From positions 1,810,001-1,874,000 of the forward strand of contig NZ_AP019700.1 in NCBI RefSeq assembly GCF_006738645.1: DNA of 64,000 bases, in the 5' to 3' direction. The notes under the pieces are model-generated. The model did not search any database. It saw only the letters and a program-made list of their open reading frames with translations, and was not told the origin of the DNA. This stretch comes from Stella humosa (lineage in GTDB: Bacteria > Pseudomonadota > Alphaproteobacteria > ATCC43930 > Allostellaceae). A program made the position numbers and the translations under genes. Of the stretch, positions 15,920-24,478 are shown piece after piece (position 1 is the stretch's first letter; each line of letters starts with the position of its first letter).

Positions 15920-17194
15920 CTACTGGCCGGCGGGCCGGCGTCCCCCGCGCGATCGCTGCTTGCTCGCATACATCGCAGCGTCCGCCACGCGCAGCAGCCC
16001 TTCGGCGTCGCGGGCGTGCTCGGGAAACAGCGCGATGCCGATGCTGACCGAGGGTGTTATGGCATCTCCGGACGGTAGGGCAAGCGGTTGTGAAATGCTC
16101 GCCTGGATTCCGTCCGCGATCCGCTCGGCATCGTCGGGCTCGCCAATGGCCGGCAGCAGGGCCGCGAACTCGTCGCCGCCCAGGCGGGCGACGATATCGC
16201 CCGCGCGCAGGCGCGCCTGCGCGCGCTGGGCGACCGCGGCCAGGACCATGTCCCCGGCGGCATGGCCGAAGCGGTCGTTCGTTTCCTTGAAGCGGTCATT
16301 GTCGAAGAACATCACCGCCAGCCGCCCGCCTGCGGCCTCGGCCGCGCGCACCGCCATGGCCAGTCGCTCTTCGAACAGGGCGCGGTTGGGCAGGCCGGTC
16401 AGGCTGTCATGGTTGGCACGGTGGGCGAGGGCCGCGTGCTCGCGCTGGAGGCTGCCCTGCCACGCCTGCAACTCGCCCAGCAGGGCGTTGAAGTCGCGGC
16501 CGAGCGCGTCCATTTCGATGATCGGCGTCGGCGGCACCCGGCGCTCGAAGGCGCGCTCGCGGCGGGCCGCGTGGGCGACCTGCGCCAGTGCCTGGAGCGG
16601 GCCGACGATGCTGCGCTGCAGGTGGCGCACCACCAGCGCGGAGGCCAGCGTCGCGAGCGCGAAGCAGACGACGGCCCCGACCAGCGCCCCGGCCAGGAAC
16701 TCCGTCAGCCCGCCGCCGCTGCCATGCAGCCTAACCGTGCCCACGACCTCGCCCTCATGGACGATCGGCACCAGGAACGGGGTAGAGAACGCCATCCGCC
16801 CGATCCAGCGCTCCAGGCGATCGAGCAGGCCGCTGTGGGGCTGCTCCCACGATGCCAGGATGGTGCCGTCGCGCAGGATGAGGGCGATGTCCGCCACCTC
16901 CCGCACCGCCCCCAGAAGCTCGATCGCTTCCGCGGCTGCCCGCGGATCGGCGAACACGACGGCGGCCTCGGCGGTGTAGGCGGCCGACTGCGCGATCAGT
17001 TCGAGGTTGTGATAGGCGTAGGCGTGGATGATCGCCAGGCCGGTCAGCACGATGCTGGCACCCGTCATGCCGATCGCCAGCAGGATCAGCCGGAAATGGG
17101 TGCGGCCCAACAGATGCTGCAGGGTCGGCCCGGCCGGGGCAGGGGCCGTGGCCGCGGGCATGGGCGTGGTCGGCTGATGCGCGCCGGCGTTCAT
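15920..17194 (-). CDS. yfiN: YfiN-like membrane diguanylate cyclase
   Basis: 424 residues from the ATG at 17194. Two membrane helices (about 35-57 and 166-189) flank a periplasmic CHASE8-type domain whose start (AYHNLELIAQSAAYTAEAAVVF) closely resembles E. coli YfiN/DgcN. Next come a HAMP-like segment (about 190-242) and a GGDEF domain with an intact GGDEF at 339-343 and an RxxD inhibitory site (RAGD, 330-333). It should make cyclic di-GMP from GTP and be held off by periplasmic YfiR. The ATG overlaps the yfiR stop (ATGA), so YfiR and YfiN are translated together. Confidence 0.93.
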   Translation of the reverse strand: MNAGAHQPTTPMPAATAPAPAGPTLQHLLGRTHFRLILLAIGMTGASIVLTGLAIIHAYAYHNLELIAQSAAYTAEAAVVFADPRAAAEAIELLGAVREVADIALILRDGTILASWEQPHSGLLDRLERWIGRMAFSTPFLVPIVHEGEVVGTVRLHGSGGGLTEFLAGALVGAVVCFALATLASALVVRHLQRSIVGPLQALAQVAHAARRERAFERRVPPTPIIEMDALGRDFNALLGELQAWQGSLQREHAALAHRANHDSLTGLPNRALFEERLAMAVRAAEAAGGRLAVMFFDNDRFKETNDRFGHAAGDMVLAAVAQRAQARLRAGDIVARLGGDEFAALLPAIGEPDDAERIADGIQASISQPLALPSGDAITPSVSIGIALFPEHARDAEGLLRVADAAMYASKQRSRGGRRPAGQ

Positions 17195-17766
17195 GACCGC
17201 TGCTCCGGCGGCCGGGCCAGGCGCAGGACGCGAGGATTGACGCGGGTGCCGCTGCGGGCGACGGCGTCCAGGTTCATCTGGAACGCGAGGCGGTCGCCCT
17301 CGGTGCGCAGGCAGAACATGCCGCCGCTGCGGCAGGCCGGGTCGCGCTCGAAGACGGTCAGGATGGGGCGGCCGGCGATGGCCGACATCAGGTGGGGCAG
17401 TTCGCCCTCGGCCAGTTCGCCCACATGCACCGCGTCGCAGGCCTGGCCGATCCCCGGGTCCGGCGCGGCAAAGCGGGTGACCAGGATCGTCCGGCCAGGC
17501 GTGGTGCGGGTGGTCGCAGGCCAGTCGGCGGCATCGTCGGAACGGCCGACGACGCACAGCCGCACGGGGTCCGGGTCGGCCGGCCAGCGCGTGTAGCTGA
17601 TGATGCCGCGGACGATGGCCCACATGGCGCCCGCTCGCGCATCGACCGGCTGGGCCGACGGCGTCTGGCCTTCGGCGCGGCTGCCCGCCGATAGGGCGGC
17701 GATCAGCCCCAGGGCGACCAGCGCTGTCCGGTTGGAGACGGTGAAGCCGGATTGCAGGCGTGGCAT
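17191..17766 (-). CDS. yfiR: YfiR-like periplasmic repressor of YfiN
   Basis: 191 residues from the ATG at 17766; an upstream start at 17808 is possible. After a signal peptide (about 1-32) come a YfiR-family domain, beginning AMWAIVRGIISYTRWP and including VNPRVLRLA near the end. Its four cysteines fall at 71, 110, 145 and 152, matching in my recollection the two disulfides of P. aeruginosa YfiR; this supports the start chosen. YfiR binds the periplasmic part of YfiN and represses it in response to redox or envelope state. It is the first gene of yfiR-yfiN-yfiB. Confidence 0.88.
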   Translation of the reverse strand: MPRLQSGFTVSNRTALVALGLIAALSAGSRAEGQTPSAQPVDARAGAMWAIVRGIISYTRWPADPDPVRLCVVGRSDDAADWPATTRTTPGRTILVTRFAAPDPGIGQACDAVHVGELAEGELPHLMSAIAGRPILTVFERDPACRSGGMFCLRTEGDRLAFQMNLDAVARSGTRVNPRVLRLARPPEQRS

Positions 17767-17829
17767 CGCGCTATCGTATTCCGCGCATCGACCGCTTGGA
17801 CAGCGCAAAGGTCGGCGGGGCCGGGGCCC

Positions 17830-18633
17830 TCAGCGCAGGACCAGCAGGGCCAGCATCGCCGTGCCGATGGCGATGCGATACCAGGCGAACGGCACGAAGC
17901 CGTGGCGGGCGACGAAGCCGACCACCGCGCGCACCACCAGCAGGGCGGCCAGGAACGCGGCCACGAAGCCGATGGCGATCACCGCCCCGCCGGACATGTC
18001 CAGCGAATCCCGGTTGCGGAACAGGTCGTAGGCGGTGGCGGCCGCCATCGTCGGGACGGCCAGGTGGAACGAGAATTCGGTCGCCGTCCGCCGGTCGAGG
18101 CCCAGCAGCATGCCGCCCAGGATGGTGGCGCCCGAGCGGGATACGCCGGGGATCATGGCGACCGCCTGGCAGAGGCCGATGCGGAGCGCCAGTCCGAAGC
18201 GGATGTCGTCGACGTCGGCGACCCGCGCCACAGGCTTCATGCGCTCCACGGCCAGGATCACGAAGCCGCCGAGGATCAGCGCCACCGACACCACCCAGGG
18301 GGAGAACAGCACCTCCTTGATGAAGCGGTGGGCGAAGAAGCCGATCAGCAGGGCCGGCAGCACGCCGAAGAAGAGGTTGCCATAGAAGCGCTGGGCCGCG
18401 GGGTCGTGGCCGAGGCGCCCCAGGCTGCCGAACAGCCGGTCGCGATAGAGCCAGCAGACGGCCAGGATGGCACCGAGCTGGATCGCGATCTCGAACACCT
18501 TGCCGGGCGGCCCGCGAAAGCCGATCAGGTCGACGGCCAGTAGCAGGTGGCCGGTCGACGACACCGGGATGAACTCCGTCAACCCCTCGAGCAGGCCGAG
18601 CAGGGCGGCTTGAAGCGCGGTCGAGAGGTCCAT
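17830..18633 (-). CDS. uppP: Undecaprenyl-diphosphate phosphatase
   Basis: 267 residues, about eight membrane helices. Both catalytic regions of the UppP/BacA family are present: LLEGLTEFIPVSSTGHLLL near the N-terminus and PGVSRSGATILGG in the second half. It dephosphorylates undecaprenyl pyrophosphate in the inner membrane, recycling the lipid carrier for peptidoglycan and surface glycan synthesis. It stands alone, downstream of the tRNA-Val gene on the same strand. Confidence 0.95.
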   Translation of the reverse strand: MDLSTALQAALLGLLEGLTEFIPVSSTGHLLLAVDLIGFRGPPGKVFEIAIQLGAILAVCWLYRDRLFGSLGRLGHDPAAQRFYGNLFFGVLPALLIGFFAHRFIKEVLFSPWVVSVALILGGFVILAVERMKPVARVADVDDIRFGLALRIGLCQAVAMIPGVSRSGATILGGMLLGLDRRTATEFSFHLAVPTMAAATAYDLFRNRDSLDMSGGAVIAIGFVAAFLAALLVVRAVVGFVARHGFVPFAWYRIAIGTAMLALLVLR

Positions 18634-18681
18634 CGGGGTGTCCCGATCGCGAAGCAGGGAGAAAAGGGGCCGGAAGGGCGA

Positions 18682-18756
18682 TGGTGGGCGCGGTAGGGAT
18701 TGAACCTACGACCCCCGCGGTGTGAACACGGTGCTCTCCCACTGAGCTACGCGCCC
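18682..18756 (-). tRNA. tRNA-Val (anticodon CAC)
   Basis: Reading the minus strand, the gene opens with acceptor GGGCGCG, followed by TA and the D-arm GCTCAGTGGGAGAGC. The anticodon arm is CCGTG-TTCACAC-CGCGG, with anticodon CAC for GUG codons and one G-U pair in the stem. Then come the variable loop, the T-arm GTAGG-TTCAATC-CCTAC, acceptor CGCGCCC and an encoded ACCA. All stems pair. Total 75 bases including CCA. Confidence 0.96.
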
Positions 18757-18769
18757 GCCCGGCGGATGG

Positions 18770-18799
18770 CTTATAGTGGCCCGCGTCCGGCCAAGTCAA
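18770..18799 (-). promoter_or_regulatory. Promoter of the tRNA-Val gene
   Basis: On the minus strand TTGACT (18799-18794) and TATAAG (18775-18770) are 18 bases apart, ending 14 bases before the tRNA. This is close to the sigma70 consensus and well placed for a stable RNA gene. Confidence 0.65.
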
Positions 18800-18836
18800 C
18801 CATGGCCGGCGATCCCGTGCGGAGAAAGGGCGGACG

Positions 18837-19676
18837 ATGCGCAGCCTGCGAATGCTGGGGGTGCTGGGGGCCTGGCTGGTACTGGGGCCGGCGGCCGCGC
18901 TGGCGGCCCCGAAGTCGATCGAGCTGCAATACGACGTCTACACCGCCGGCCTGCCGACGCTCGCCCTGAAGCTCGACATCGCCTTCACGGGCGAAGGGTA
19001 CCGCGTCGCCGCCGACATGCAGACGCAAGGGCTGGCCGGGTTCCTTTTCCCCTGGCACTACCAGAGCGTATCGGAAGGGGTGGTGGCGGGCGGCGACCTG
19101 CGGCCCGCCCTCTATCGCACGACCAGCACCGCGTCGGGCAAGACCAAGACTGCCCGCCTGGTCTATCGCGCCGACGGCACCGTGGCGGCGACGGCGGAAC
19201 CCGCGGTGGAGGAGGGGCGGGACCCGGTGCCGCCGGGGCTGACCCGGGGGTCCGTCGACATCCTGACCGCTGTCCTGCGCGTCACGCGGCGGCTGGAGTC
19301 GACGGGGCGATGCGATGGCGAAGTGCCGGTCTATGATGGCTTGCGCCGCTATGACCTCGTCTTCAGCGATGGCGGGCTCGACCGGTCCAACGCCATGACC
19401 GTGTCGGCCGTGCGCCGCTGCTCGGCCTCCATGCGCCGGCTGGCGGGGTTCCTGAAGACACTTTCGCCGTGGGACGACGGCGACGATGCGCGCGCGGCCG
19501 CCATCGCGGTGGCCTCGCTGGGCGGGGACCTGCCGCTGGTGCCGGTCCGGCTCGACCTGGCAACGCCGATCGGCATGGCCTATGCCGAGCTGGCATCGGT
19601 CAAGATCGACGGCCGGGCCCTGCCGGCGCCGGGCGATGACATCTCCGTCGCCAAGGGGCCGGCGCCAAGGCGCTAG
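18837..19676 (+). CDS. DUF3108-type exported protein
   Basis: 279 residues with a signal peptide (about 1-23, ending AALAAP). The rest has the DUF3108 pattern: SIELQYDVYTAGLPTLALKLDI, the segment GFLFPWHYQSVSEG, LTRGSVDILTAVLRVTRRL, and a YDGLRRYDLVF strand. The family is periplasmic with no established function, often found near envelope genes in alphaproteobacteria. GGAGAAAGG at 18821-18829 supports the start. The stop directly abuts the stop of the convergent HAD gene (TAGCTA), so there is no room for a terminator between them. Confidence 0.85.
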   Translation: MRSLRMLGVLGAWLVLGPAAALAAPKSIELQYDVYTAGLPTLALKLDIAFTGEGYRVAADMQTQGLAGFLFPWHYQSVSEGVVAGGDLRPALYRTTSTASGKTKTARLVYRADGTVAATAEPAVEEGRDPVPPGLTRGSVDILTAVLRVTRRLESTGRCDGEVPVYDGLRRYDLVFSDGGLDRSNAMTVSAVRRCSASMRRLAGFLKTLSPWDDGDDARAAAIAVASLGGDLPLVPVRLDLATPIGMAYAELASVKIDGRALPAPGDDISVAKGPAPRR

Positions 19677-20375
19677 CTATCCGGCAGGGATTGCCGCCGA
19701 TGCGGCCTGGATGAGGGCGCACACGGCATGCAGGTCGGGGACGACGCCGGTGCACAGGGAATGGATCTCCGGCGTCGGCACCAGCAGGTCGGGCACCATG
19801 AAGGTCATCATGCCGGCCGCGGCGGCGGAGCGGACCCCGTTGTGGGAATCCTCCAGGGCCAGGCACCGGCCGGGTTCCACGCCCAGGCGCCTGGCCGCCG
19901 TCAGGAACGGGTCGGGTGCGGGCTTGCCGGCGGCGTAGTCGCCATGGCCGATCACCGCGTGGAACCGCTCGGTCAGGCCATGGGCGGCCAGATGGCTCTG
20001 CACTGTGGAATGGGCCGACGAGGTCGCGATGCAGCGCGGCATGGCGAGCCGGTCGAGAAGATCGAGCAGCTCGACGACACCCGGCTTCAGCCGCAGTTGC
20101 GTGGCCGCCAGCAGGTCGAAATGCCCGACCATCCCGGCAAAATAGGCATCGATGGGGAAATCCGGCCCCATCTGCTCCAGCAGAAGCACCCGGCTGCGGA
20201 CCCACGGCACGCCGATGGTGCCGTGGATGACCGCCGCCGGCAGGTCGTGCCCGCCGGCTACGGCCGCCGCCAGGAATGCTTCCTGGTAGAGGGCCTCGGT
20301 ATCGAAGATCAGCCCGTCCATGTCGAAGATCACGGCGGCGGGCATCTGCGGCAGCGTCATCTGCGGCAGCGTCAT
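19677..20375 (-). CDS. HAD-family phosphatase, beta-phosphoglucomutase-like
   Basis: 232 residues. HAD motif I is IFDMDGLIFDTEALY, followed by a four-helix cap, motif II (CIATSSAHS), the Lys region (GDYAAGKPAPDPFLTAARRL) and motif IV (ALEDSHNGVRSAAAAGM). This is the group acting on sugar phosphates or nucleotides; the substrate is unknown. The N-terminus repeats MTLPQ twice because of a 15-base tandem duplication, giving three possible starts (20375, 20360 and 20345). It begins 7 bases after the gph stop on the same strand. Confidence 0.88.
   Translation of the reverse strand: MTLPQMTLPQMPAAVIFDMDGLIFDTEALYQEAFLAAAVAGGHDLPAAVIHGTIGVPWVRSRVLLLEQMGPDFPIDAYFAGMVGHFDLLAATQLRLKPGVVELLDLLDRLAMPRCIATSSAHSTVQSHLAAHGLTERFHAVIGHGDYAAGKPAPDPFLTAARRLGVEPGRCLALEDSHNGVRSAAAAGMMTFMVPDLLVPTPEIHSLCTGVVPDLHAVCALIQAASAAIPAG
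20344..20373 (-). repeat. Exact 15-base tandem duplication at the HAD gene start
   Basis: Two perfect copies of a 15-base unit (20344-20358 and 20359-20373) encode MTLPQ twice and create alternative start codons. Looks like recent slippage duplication. Confidence 0.85.
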
Positions 20376-20381
20376 GTCCGG

Positions 20382-21062
20382 CTAGCGCGCGGCCACGCGG
20401 GCGATGGCGGTCGGCAGGTCGGCGAAATCGTCGATGATGGCGTCTGCGTGCAGCTCTGCCAGCGGCACCCGCGCATAGCCGTAGGATACGGCCACGACCG
20501 GCACTCCGGCCGCCTTGGCGGTGGCGACGTCGTGCTCGTTGTCGCCCACCATCAGCGCCTGGGCCGGCGTCAGGCCGAGGCCGGCGATGGCGGCCAGCAG
20601 CGGGGCCGGGTCGGGCTTCTTGACCGGCAGGCTGTCGCCGCCGACGACCGAGGTCAGCAGCCGGTCGAGGCCGAGGCTGGCCAGCATCAGGCGGGTGGCG
20701 CGCTCGGGCTTGTTGGTGCAGAGGCCGAGCTTGTGGCCGGCCGCGGCCAGCCCCTCCAGCGTTGCCATGACGCCCGGATAGGTCTCGGTGCTGTCGGCCG
20801 AGATCGGCTCGTAGATTTCCAGGAAGCGCTTGCCGTGCCGGGCCAGCGTGTCGCCTTCGACGGGCCGGCCGGCGGCGGCAAAGCCGCGCTCCACCAGCTT
20901 CAGGGCGCCGTCGCCGATCATCCGGCGCACGGCGTCCAGCGGCCGGGGCTCCAGCCCCTGTTCGGCCAGCAGGCGGTTGAGGGCGGTGCGCAGGTCGGCG
21001 GCGCTGTCGACCAGCGTCCCGTCAAAGTCGAAAATGATCGCGGGGAAACGCTCTGGCGTCAT
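20382..21062 (-). CDS. gph: Phosphoglycolate phosphatase
   Basis: 226 residues. HAD motif I is IFDFDGTLVDSAADL, with a Gph-type cap (RRMIGDGALKLVERGFAAAG), motif II (GLCTNKP), a catalytic Lys (VKKPDPAPLLAAI) and a DD-type motif IV (MVGDNEHDVATAKAAGVPVV). It cleaves 2-phosphoglycolate formed by DNA repair or photorespiration-like reactions. It is divergent from glmU. Confidence 0.88.
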   Translation of the reverse strand: MTPERFPAIIFDFDGTLVDSAADLRTALNRLLAEQGLEPRPLDAVRRMIGDGALKLVERGFAAAGRPVEGDTLARHGKRFLEIYEPISADSTETYPGVMATLEGLAAAGHKLGLCTNKPERATRLMLASLGLDRLLTSVVGGDSLPVKKPDPAPLLAAIAGLGLTPAQALMVGDNEHDVATAKAAGVPVVAVSYGYARVPLAELHADAIIDDFADLPTAIARVAAR

Positions 21063-21093
21063 CGAAGGTCACAATCTTTGAGGGTCGGCCGGC

Positions 21094-21122
21094 TTGACCC
21101 TGCGCCGGACGGCCGATATCCG
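21094..21122 (+). promoter_or_regulatory. Likely glmU promoter
   Basis: TTGACC (21094-21099) and TATCCG (21117-21122) are spaced 17 bases apart, about 65 bases before the glmU ATG in the gph-glmU divergent gap. Confidence 0.5.
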
Positions 21123-21187
21123 ACCGGGAAGCGCATCCTGCCGGCCGGCGGGAAGGGCAACGAATTTATTAGCGGGTCGGGGTTCCC

Positions 21188-22552
21188 ATGACCACTGGCG
21201 ACAATCGGACGACCGCCCCCACGCTCGCGATCGTGCTGGCCGCGGGCGAGGGCACGCGCATGCGCTCGACCCAGCCCAAGGTGATGCACAAGGTGGCGGG
21301 CCGCACGATGGTGGGCCATGTCCTGGACGCCGTCGCCGGCGCCGGCGTGACCGATGTCGTCGTCGTCGTCGGCCCCGGCATGGAGGCCTTGGCCAAGGCC
21401 GTCGCCCCCCACCCGATCGCCATCCAGCAGGACCGCCGCGGCACGGCCCACGCGGTGCTGGCCGCACGGGATGCGATCGCAGCGGGTGCGGGCGATGTCC
21501 TGGTCGTCTTCGGCGACACCCCACTCGTGTCGTCCGAGACCATCGGCCGGCTGCTGGCCGAGCGTCGGCAGGGTGCGGCCGTCGCGGTCCTGGGCTTCCG
21601 CCCGGCCGACCCGTCGCCTTACGGCCGCTTCGTGCTGGATGCCGATGGCGGGCTCGCGCGCATCGTCGAGGCCAAGGACGCGACCGAGGATGAGCGCCGC
21701 ATCGGCCTGTGCAATGCCGGGCTGATGGCGATCGACGGGGCCCGCGCGCTGGATCTGCTGGACCGGGTCGGCTGCGACAATGCCAAGGGGGAATTCTACC
21801 TGACCGACCTCGTCGCCGTTGCCCGCGCGGCGGGTGCCGCCTGCCGCTTCGCCGAGGCCCCGGTCGAGGAACTGATGGGCGTCAACACCCGCGCCGACCT
21901 GGCCGCCGCGGAGGCCGCGATGCAGGACCGCCTGCGCCGCCGCGCGATGGCCGAGGGCACGACGCTGGTGGCGCCCGAGACCGTGTTCCTGGCGGCCGAC
22001 ACGCGGCTTGGCCGCGACACGGTGGTCCACCCCCATGTCGTCTTCGGTCCCGGCGTGACGGTGGGCGAGGGGGTGGAGATCCGCGCCTTCAGCCACCTGG
22101 AGCAGGCGACCGTGGGCGACGGCGCCATCGTCGGCCCCTATGCCCGCCTGCGGCCGGGGGCGGAGCTGGGGGCGGGCGCCCATGTCGGCAACTTCGTCGA
22201 GATCAAGGCGGCGACGCTGGGGCCGGGGGCCAAGGCCAACCATCTGGCCTATATCGGCGACGCCACGGTGGGGGCCGGCGCAAACATCGGTGCCGGCACC
22301 ATCACCTGCAACTATGACGGCTTCGGCAAGTACCGGACCGAGATCGGGGCGGGGGCCTTCATCGGCTCCAACACCGCCCTGGTGGCGCCGGTATCGGTCG
22401 GCGCGGGTGCCATCGTCGGCGCCGGTAGCGTCATCACCGAGACCGTGCCGGACGAATCGCTGGCGATCGGCCGGTCACGCCAAGCGACGAAGCCGGGCGT
22501 GGCCCCGGCCTATCGCGCGCTGCGCCGGGCGCGGCGCGAGGGGAAGGTCTGA
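21188..22552 (+). CDS. glmU: Bifunctional UDP-N-acetylglucosamine pyrophosphorylase / glucosamine-1-phosphate acetyltransferase
   Basis: 454 residues, normal length. The N-terminal uridyltransferase has LAAGEGTRM (17-25) and PKVMHKVAG. The C-terminal acetyltransferase is a left-handed beta-helix with hexapeptide repeats and the conserved NFVEIKAATLGPGAKANHL and GTITCNYDG motifs. It makes UDP-GlcNAc in the cytosol for peptidoglycan and LPS. It lies five bases before glmS, which provides its substrate pathway. Confidence 0.97.
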   Translation: MTTGDNRTTAPTLAIVLAAGEGTRMRSTQPKVMHKVAGRTMVGHVLDAVAGAGVTDVVVVVGPGMEALAKAVAPHPIAIQQDRRGTAHAVLAARDAIAAGAGDVLVVFGDTPLVSSETIGRLLAERRQGAAVAVLGFRPADPSPYGRFVLDADGGLARIVEAKDATEDERRIGLCNAGLMAIDGARALDLLDRVGCDNAKGEFYLTDLVAVARAAGAACRFAEAPVEELMGVNTRADLAAAEAAMQDRLRRRAMAEGTTLVAPETVFLAADTRLGRDTVVHPHVVFGPGVTVGEGVEIRAFSHLEQATVGDGAIVGPYARLRPGAELGAGAHVGNFVEIKAATLGPGAKANHLAYIGDATVGAGANIGAGTITCNYDGFGKYRTEIGAGAFIGSNTALVAPVSVGAGAIVGAGSVITETVPDESLAIGRSRQATKPGVAPAYRALRRARREGKV

Positions 22553-22557
22553 ACATC

Positions 22558-24381
22558 ATGTGCGGCATCATCGGCATCGTCGGCGTCCACCCCGCGGCCC
22601 CCCTGCTGCTGGAGGGGCTGAAGCGGCTCGAATATCGCGGCTACGACAGCGCCGGCATGGCGACGCTGGTCGACGGCCGCATCGACCGGCGCCGCGCCGA
22701 GGGCAAGATCGTGAACCTGGAAGGGGTGGTGGCCGACCAGCCGCTGGCCGGCACCATCGGCATCGGCCACACGCGCTGGGCGACCCATGGCGTGCCCAAC
22801 GAGGCCAATGCCCACCCGCACGCCACAGATCGCGTGGCGCTGGTCCATAACGGCATCATCGAGAACTTCGCCGAGCTGCGCGACGAGCTGCGCCGGTTGG
22901 GCCATGCCTTCGAGAGCGAGACCGATACCGAGGCCGTGGCTCACCTCGTCAGCCACCACCTGGCGGCCGGCCTGTCGCCCGAGCAGGCGGTGGCCCGGAC
23001 CCTGAAGCGCCTGCACGGTGCCTTCGCCTTCGCCATGGTCTTCGCCGGCCATGATGACCTGATGATCGGCGCCCGGCGCGGCAGCGCGCTGGCGGTGGGC
23101 TATGGCGACGGCGAGATGTATCTGGGCTCGGACGCGCTGGCTCTGGCGCCGCTCACCCGCCGCATCTCCTATCTCGAGGAGGGCGACTGGGTCGTCATCC
23201 GCCGCGGCGGTGCCTCTGTGTTCGATGCCGAGGACCGGCCGGTCGAGCGTGCGGTGCGCGAGACCGCCGTGTCCGGCGCCTTCGTCGGCAAGGGCAACCA
23301 CCCCCACTTCATGCACAAGGAGATCTTCGAGCAGCCGGGGGTGATCGGCGACACGCTGCAATCCTTCATCAACCCGGCGACGCGCTCGGTCCACCTGCCG
23401 GGCCTGCCCTTCGACCTGGCGGCGATCCCCAAGGTGACGATCGTCGCCTGCGGCACGTCCTTCTTCGCGGGCATGGTGGCGAAATACTGGCTGGAGCGGA
23501 TCGCCCGCCTGCCGGTCGAAATCGACATCGCGTCGGAGTTCCGCTACCGCGCGGCCGACATGCCCGAGGGCGGCCTCGCCCTGTTCATCTCGCAGTCGGG
23601 CGAGACGATCGACACGCTGGCCGCGCTGCGCTACGCCCGCAGCCAGCGCCAGCACATCGCCGCCATCGTCAACGTGCCCGAGAGCACCATGGCGCGCGAG
23701 GCCGACGTGGTGCTGGCGACGGTGGCCGGGCCAGAGATCGGCGTCGCCTCGACCAAGGCGTTCACGACCCAACTCGTCGTGCTGGCCTGCCTGACCCTGG
23801 CGCTGGCCCGGGCGCGCGGCAAGCTGGATGCCGCCGGCGAGGCCGAACTGGCCCTGGCGCTGGCCGACCTGCCGTCGGCGTCGGCCGCCGTCCTGGCCGA
23901 GGAACCGGCGCTGCGCGCGCTGGCGAGCCACATCATGGGCGCCCGCGACGTGCTCTATCTCGGCCGCGGCACGGCCTACCCGATCGCCATGGAAGGCGCG
24001 CTCAAGCTGAAGGAGCTGTCCTACATCCATGCCGAGGGCTACGCCTCCGGCGAGATGAAGCACGGGCCGATCGCGCTGATCGACGATGCCGTGCCGATCG
24101 TCGTGGTGGCGCCGCCCGACGAGCTGTTCGAGAAGACCGCGTCGAACCTGCAGGAGGCTCTGGCGCGCGGCGGCCGGGTGATCATGCTGTCGGACGCGGC
24201 CGGCGTCGCCCGCTTCCAGGGCCAGATCGAGGGGGCGGCGGCCATGCCGAAGATCCATCCCTTCGTGGCGCCGATCCTCTACGCCATCCCGGTCCAGCTC
24301 CTGGCCTATCACGTGGCGGTGCTGAAGGGCACCGACGTCGACCAGCCGCGCAACCTCGCCAAGAGCGTCGTCGTCGAATAG
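22558..24381 (+). CDS. glmS: Glutamine-fructose-6-phosphate aminotransferase (isomerizing)
   Basis: 607 residues. The N-terminal MCGIIGIVG exposes the catalytic Cys after Met removal and is followed by the Ntn glutaminase domain (GHTRWATHG). Two SIS domains follow (ACGTSFFAGMVAKYW, SQSGETIDTLAALR), and the C-terminus ends DQPRNLAKSVVVE. It makes glucosamine-6-phosphate from fructose-6-phosphate and glutamine. It is co-transcribed with glmU. Confidence 0.98.
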   Translation: MCGIIGIVGVHPAAPLLLEGLKRLEYRGYDSAGMATLVDGRIDRRRAEGKIVNLEGVVADQPLAGTIGIGHTRWATHGVPNEANAHPHATDRVALVHNGIIENFAELRDELRRLGHAFESETDTEAVAHLVSHHLAAGLSPEQAVARTLKRLHGAFAFAMVFAGHDDLMIGARRGSALAVGYGDGEMYLGSDALALAPLTRRISYLEEGDWVVIRRGGASVFDAEDRPVERAVRETAVSGAFVGKGNHPHFMHKEIFEQPGVIGDTLQSFINPATRSVHLPGLPFDLAAIPKVTIVACGTSFFAGMVAKYWLERIARLPVEIDIASEFRYRAADMPEGGLALFISQSGETIDTLAALRYARSQRQHIAAIVNVPESTMAREADVVLATVAGPEIGVASTKAFTTQLVVLACLTLALARARGKLDAAGEAELALALADLPSASAAVLAEEPALRALASHIMGARDVLYLGRGTAYPIAMEGALKLKELSYIHAEGYASGEMKHGPIALIDDAVPIVVVAPPDELFEKTASNLQEALARGGRVIMLSDAAGVARFQGQIEGAAAMPKIHPFVAPILYAIPVQLLAYHVAVLKGTDVDQPRNLAKSVVVE

Positions 24382-24408
24382 GTGGGTTGCCGCAAGAGCA
24401 GGTGACCG

Positions 24409-24444
24409 GCTGGGGTGGGGGGACTAGAGTGCGGCCACCCCAGC
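24409..24444 (+). other. Inverted repeat after glmS
   Basis: GCTGGGGTGG (24409-24418) and CCACCCCAGC (24435-24444) pair over 10 bases with a 16-base loop. It lacks a following T run, so it is a weak or Rho-assisted terminator candidate, or an mRNA end-protecting hairpin, between glmS and the dehydrogenase gene. Confidence 0.4.
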
Positions 24445-24478
24445 TTCCCAACGCCAGCCCCCCAGCGGAGGAATTCGC

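Noticed and set aside
19677-21062. A gene duplication of two HAD phosphatases
   Set aside because: The two proteins belong to different HAD groups (beta-phosphoglucomutase-like and Gph-like) and differ in cap and motifs; adjacency only.
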